From: DASQPE01 sp041488455
Lineage (GTDB): Bacteria > Gemmatimonadota > Gemmatimonadetes > Gemmatimonadales > GWC2-71-9
Direction: 5' to 3'
DNA: 64,000 bases
Assembly: GCA_041488455.1 (NCBI GenBank)
Contig: JBGPPG010000002.1
Coordinates: 12,056 to 76,055, forward strand
Below are positions 60,964 to 64,000 of this stretch, one piece after another. Both the position numbers and the translations under genes were made by a program. Each line of letters opens with the position of its first letter. Positions within the stretch are counted from its first letter, which is position 1. The notes beneath the pieces are model-generated. The model was given only the letters and a program-made list of their open reading frames with translations. It had not been told where the DNA came from and did not search any database.

Positions 60964-62783
60964 TCAGCTCCGCCTACCTCGCCCCGGGCGACGTGCTCAC
61001 TGGTCGCTACGAGATTGTCCGGGAGCTCGGCCGGGGCGGCTTCTCGGTGGTGTACCGGGCGCGCGACCGTGACCTCGACGCACCGGTGGCCGTCAAGCTG
61101 CTGGTGCCGCCGCCCGCCGGCGCGCAGCTCGCCCGCGAGCGGATGCGCCGCGAAGTCCAGGTCGTCCGCAGTCTCGCCCATGCGAATATCGTGGGCGTGC
61201 ACGACTTCCTCGAGGAAGGGACCTGGAGCTTCGTCGTCATGGAGTACGTGGACGGCCCCGACCTCGCCGTGCGGGTCCGTGACCGGGGCCCCTTGGGCGC
61301 CGAGGAAGCGGCCCGGCTCGGGAGCGACGTGGGGGCCGCGCTCGCTGCCGCGCACCGCCGCGGCATCCTTCACCGCGACGTGAAGCCGCAGAACATCCTG
61401 CTCGAGCCCGACGGGCGCGCACGGCTGACCGATTTCGGGGCGGCCCGGCTCGAGGGCCAGGCCACGGTGACCCGCACCGGCGCCCTGGTGGGCACGCTGC
61501 TCTATCTTGCTCCCGAGGTCGTCGCCGGGGCGCGGGCTGACGCCCGGGCCGACGTCTACGGCCTCGGCTTGACGCTCTACTACGCCGTTACGGGCCGGCT
61601 CCCCGACGCAGCGTCGCCGCACCTCCCGCCGTCCCCCGCCGTCGAGGGCCACCATCCGCGTGCCCTCCGAACCGATCTGCCGGTCTGGCTCGACGCGATC
61701 GTGGCCCGCGCAACGTCATCGGACCCCACCAGGCGCTATCACTCCGCCACCAGCCTGCTCGACGCGCTGAGCGAGCGTGACCCCGACCGCGCGCTCCAGG
61801 CCCTGAAGCGGGCACCCGCGCTCGATTTCTGTCTCCGATGCGGGTCCCCCGCGGCGGCGGGGCTCGCCACCTGCCCCGACTGCCGGGGCGCGCCTGCCTC
61901 CGGAACGGACACGCTCGTGTTCGTGGACCCGCCGACGGCATTCATCGAGCGGCACGCGGCGCACACGGCCCTCGCGACGCTGCTCACCGGTGTGCACCGG
62001 GCGCCCGACCTGGGGGGGGCGGCGGCCGGCCGGCGCGCGCTGGTGCGCGTGCCCGCAACGACGGCCGACGCGGTGGTGGAGCAGCTACGACTCCGCGGTG
62101 TGCCCGTGCGCACTGCGGCCGTCGGGCGTGCGTGGTCCGCCGTGCCGTCCGCGTTCTACCTGATGGCAGCGGGCACCCTGGTGGCCGGCGTCGCCGCGGG
62201 CGCCGCGGCGATGCCCTTGCTGCTCGTAACGGCGCCGGTCATGTCGGGAGTGCTGCTGCTCGGCGGCCACCGCGCGGTGCAGAATCCGCTGCTCGCGCCC
62301 CGCGCACGCCGGTCGGCGCTCCCGCCGGCGCTCGACCGCCGGCTGTCGGCGACGCTCGCCGAGCTGCCGCATGGCAGCGCGCGCAGTCTGCTCACCGATC
62401 TGGTGCGGATCGGCGAGAGCGTCTACGCCGGCCCCGGCGCGGCCGCGGTGGCGGACGAGCTGGTGCAGCTACTCAGCCACGCAGCGGATGCGGCCCGTGA
62501 CCTTGCGGGCATAGACGACACGCTGGCGGTGATGGAGAAGCGGCGCGAGGCGGCGGGGGTGCAGACGGCGTGGATGGACGGCCACGCGGCGCTCGAGCGG
62601 TCGCGGGACCGGCTGGTGCAGCAGCTGCTCGAGGCGCTCACGGTAGTTGGGCGGCTCCAGGGCCGGACCCGGGACTCGGCCGATGCGGCCGGCGGCCAAC
62701 TGGCGGAAGTCGCGCGCGAGCTGTCGGCGCGGAGCGACGCGGACGCGGCGGCGCGGAAGGAAGTCGAGGCGCTGCTGGCCTAG
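60960..62783 (+). CDS. Ser/Thr protein kinase with zinc ribbon and membrane segments
   Basis: 607 residues. A Hanks-type kinase domain (about 15-280) with GRGGFSVVY (24-32), VAVK (Lys46), HRDVKPQN (138-145) and DFG (158-160). It is followed by a zinc-ribbon-like CLRC...CPDC (291-309), hydrophobic stretches around 400-440 and a coiled-coil-like tail. It probably senses envelope signals. Its stop overlaps the next gene's stop tail to tail (CTAG). Confidence 0.9.
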   Translation: MISSAYLAPGDVLTGRYEIVRELGRGGFSVVYRARDRDLDAPVAVKLLVPPPAGAQLARERMRREVQVVRSLAHANIVGVHDFLEEGTWSFVVMEYVDGPDLAVRVRDRGPLGAEEAARLGSDVGAALAAAHRRGILHRDVKPQNILLEPDGRARLTDFGAARLEGQATVTRTGALVGTLLYLAPEVVAGARADARADVYGLGLTLYYAVTGRLPDAASPHLPPSPAVEGHHPRALRTDLPVWLDAIVARATSSDPTRRYHSATSLLDALSERDPDRALQALKRAPALDFCLRCGSPAAAGLATCPDCRGAPASGTDTLVFVDPPTAFIERHAAHTALATLLTGVHRAPDLGGAAAGRRALVRVPATTADAVVEQLRLRGVPVRTAAVGRAWSAVPSAFYLMAAGTLVAGVAAGAAAMPLLLVTAPVMSGVLLLGGHRAVQNPLLAPRARRSALPPALDRRLSATLAELPHGSARSLLTDLVRIGESVYAGPGAAAVADELVQLLSHAADAARDLAGIDDTLAVMEKRREAAGVQTAWMDGHAALERSRDRLVQQLLEALTVVGRLQGRTRDSADAAGGQLAEVARELSARSDADAAARKEVEALLA

Positions 62784-63733
62784 GTCGGCCCGGCGCTTGC
62801 CGGCTCGGTCTTCGGTGTCCGCGCCAGCACGAGCACCAGCGCGGGCAGGTAGAACAGCAGCAGCACCACCGGCCAACGCGCACCCTCTGCGCTCAGGAGA
62901 TCGCCGCTCGACCCCGCCACCAGCGCTTGGCCTAGAAGCGTCGCCCAGCTCGCGACGACGAGAAGCCCCGCCTCCGCCATCGTCCCCGCGACCAGAAAGA
63001 GCGGCATGAGGTCGTAGATCACCTCGGTGCGTGGGATGCAGGCCCAGGCGAGCAGCAGTCGCCCCTCGGGCCGGCGCCAACGGAGACCCGCGAGCAGAAG
63101 GGACCAGCCCCACGGGCGCAGCACCGGCGCCCGGATGTGGGGCGCATTCCGCACGGCCTCGAGCCAGGCCCCGGGCCACGCGGGCCAGAGCACGACCGAC
63201 ACCACCGTGATGGCGACGGCGAGTATGGCGGCGAGGCGCGAGGGCCGCCAGCACCAGAGCGCAAGACCGAGCGTGGGCTTCGTGGCGAGGAGGAATCCCA
63301 GCGACGGCACGAGTGCGGCGCCCGCCAAGGCAGGCGCAAGCTGGCCTTGAACCGTGGCCGCGAGAAAGGCGGCACTCGCGAGCGCCAGGAGCCCGTGCAG
63401 GCCGAGGCGTTGAAGCCCGAACCCGGCGACGGCGCCGCAGCAGATGGCGAAGATGCTGCGCGCCGCGCCGAGGGAGAGCGGCGTGAGCGGAAGCACGAGC
63501 AGGACGGCGGGCAGCGGGTAGTACAGCGGGAAGCCGGCGCCCAGATGTGCCTCGAGCACGGCCGCATACGGATCTCCGCCATTTCGCAACGCCCGGGCGG
63601 CGATCCAGAGCTGATCGAAGTCACTGAAAAAATGGTAGCCGCGGGCGGCGGCGAGAATGAACAAGGCCGCCGCCGCACCGAGGATTGCGGCGCCGAGCGG
63701 CGCCCACCTCGCGGCTACCCGACGGGCGGTCAG
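62780..63733 (-). CDS. Polytopic membrane protein, GT87-like
   Basis: About 317 residues with 8-9 membrane segments. The early SDFDQLWIAARALRNGGDPYA resembles the first loop of GT87 (mannosyltransferase-like) membrane proteins. The likely start is CTG at 63733, in a CTGA overlap with the stop of the upstream gene; a GTG at 63784 would overlap it by 55 bp. Confidence 0.75.
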   Translation of the reverse strand: MTARRVAARWAPLGAAILGAAAALFILAAARGYHFFSDFDQLWIAARALRNGGDPYAAVLEAHLGAGFPLYYPLPAVLLVLPLTPLSLGAARSIFAICCGAVAGFGLQRLGLHGLLALASAAFLAATVQGQLAPALAGAALVPSLGFLLATKPTLGLALWCWRPSRLAAILAVAITVVSVVLWPAWPGAWLEAVRNAPHIRAPVLRPWGWSLLLAGLRWRRPEGRLLLAWACIPRTEVIYDLMPLFLVAGTMAEAGLLVVASWATLLGQALVAGSSGDLLSAEGARWPVVLLLFYLPALVLVLARTPKTEPASAGPT

Positions 63734-64000
63734 CCGCCCTTCACGATCCGGTCGAGCAGCTTCTTCGCGTAGTCCTTGTCCCACTCCGCCACGTTCTTTC
63801 GCGCGGTCACCTCGGCCTTGGTGGTGCTCGGGCTCTGCCGCTCCAGCTCGACCGAGATGTCGAGGTCGTCCTTCTTGCCCTGGAAGGAGCGCTTGTCCCC
63901 CTCGGCCTCCGTCTTCGTCTCCGTGATCGTGATCCCCTCCGCGTCCATCGCCGAGCGTGCACGCGCGGCGACGTCGTTCACCGACCCGCTGACCACGGAA
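63730..64000 (-). CDS. Small conserved protein, 5' end missing
   Basis: The reading frame stays open to the right edge, so the start is outside. The visible 90 residues contain ARSAMDAEGITITETKTEAEGD and KNVAEWDKDYAKKLLDRIVKGG (in parts), resembling DUF3568-type periplasmic proteins. A GTG at 63996 may be internal. The signal peptide, if any, is not visible. Confidence 0.65.
   Translation of the reverse strand, partial: SVVSGSVNDVAARARSAMDAEGITITETKTEAEGDKRSFQGKKDDLDISVELERQSPSTTKAEVTARKNVAEWDKDYAKKLLDRIVKGG

Overview
The window is very GC-rich DNA from a Gram-negative (diderm) bacterium: it encodes an Omp85/TamA-type barrel protein, a TamB-like protein, an outer-membrane secretin, lipoproteins and a beta-barrel protein. 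Gene density is high, most neighbours in operons overlap by 4 nt (ATGA, GTGA, and apparently CTGA), and GC3 is high throughout. The overall gene mix suggests Gemmatimonadota or a related soil lineage. That is inference from gene content; no marker gene here was phylogenetically placed. No rRNA, tRNA, CRISPR array, transposase or phage gene was recognised.

Layout. 1-6104 (minus): TamB-like protein (runs off the left edge) and an Omp85-family partner. 6281-10807 (plus): a peptide-type ABC binding lipoprotein with a lone permease, a PBP4-type carboxypeptidase, and SixA. 10817-11845 (minus): a thioredoxin-reductase-like ferredoxin-NADP reductase. 11933-13596 (plus): PduO-type adenosyltransferase and AroB. 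13852-21252 (plus): a short RpoD-like sigma factor behind a good sigma-70 promoter, a LON-domain protein, the glycolate oxidase set glcD-glcE-glcF, a HAD protein and YgfZ. 21331-28903: a small lipoprotein, a MoxR-like AAA ATPase and its probable VWA partner separated by an opposite-strand pair (cytidylate-kinase-like, MFS exporter), a family-5 uracil-DNA glycosylase and an M48 metallopeptidase.

29004-40935 (minus): a full Tad/Flp pilus operon in the order flp, tadV, tadE, cpaB, secretin, tadG, tadZ, tadA, tadB, tadC, followed without a break by DUF192, a winged-helix/AAA ATPase and a membrane protein with five exact 23-residue repeats. 41494-51424: an island of polytopic membrane proteins (ICMT-like, three GT-C-like, PAP2-like, two spermidine-synthase-family) plus a DPM1-like glycosyltransferase, suggestive of lipid-linked sugar transfer at the cell surface. 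51524-64000: an unrecognised secreted protein made of eight Cys-pair repeats, an oligopeptidase B, a SnoaL-like protein, an AraC-type regulator, a LOG-family protein, an outer-membrane barrel, fumarylacetoacetase with a coupled protein of unknown function, a TPR-like protein coupled to a Ser/Thr kinase, a membrane protein and a partial small protein.

The most unusual signals are: (1) arrays of 7-base units, in three sequence families but always 7 bases long and mostly arranged as inverted pairs, found only between 14.75 and 27.46 kb at gene ends, interrupting an otherwise overlapping operon, supplying stop codons, and flanking a two-gene cassette that splits the AAA/VWA pair; (2) the Cys-pair repeat protein with a His-rich insert; (3) the 23-residue repeat protein and AAA ATPase at the tail of the pilus operon; (4) two likely CTG start codons in CTGA overlaps.
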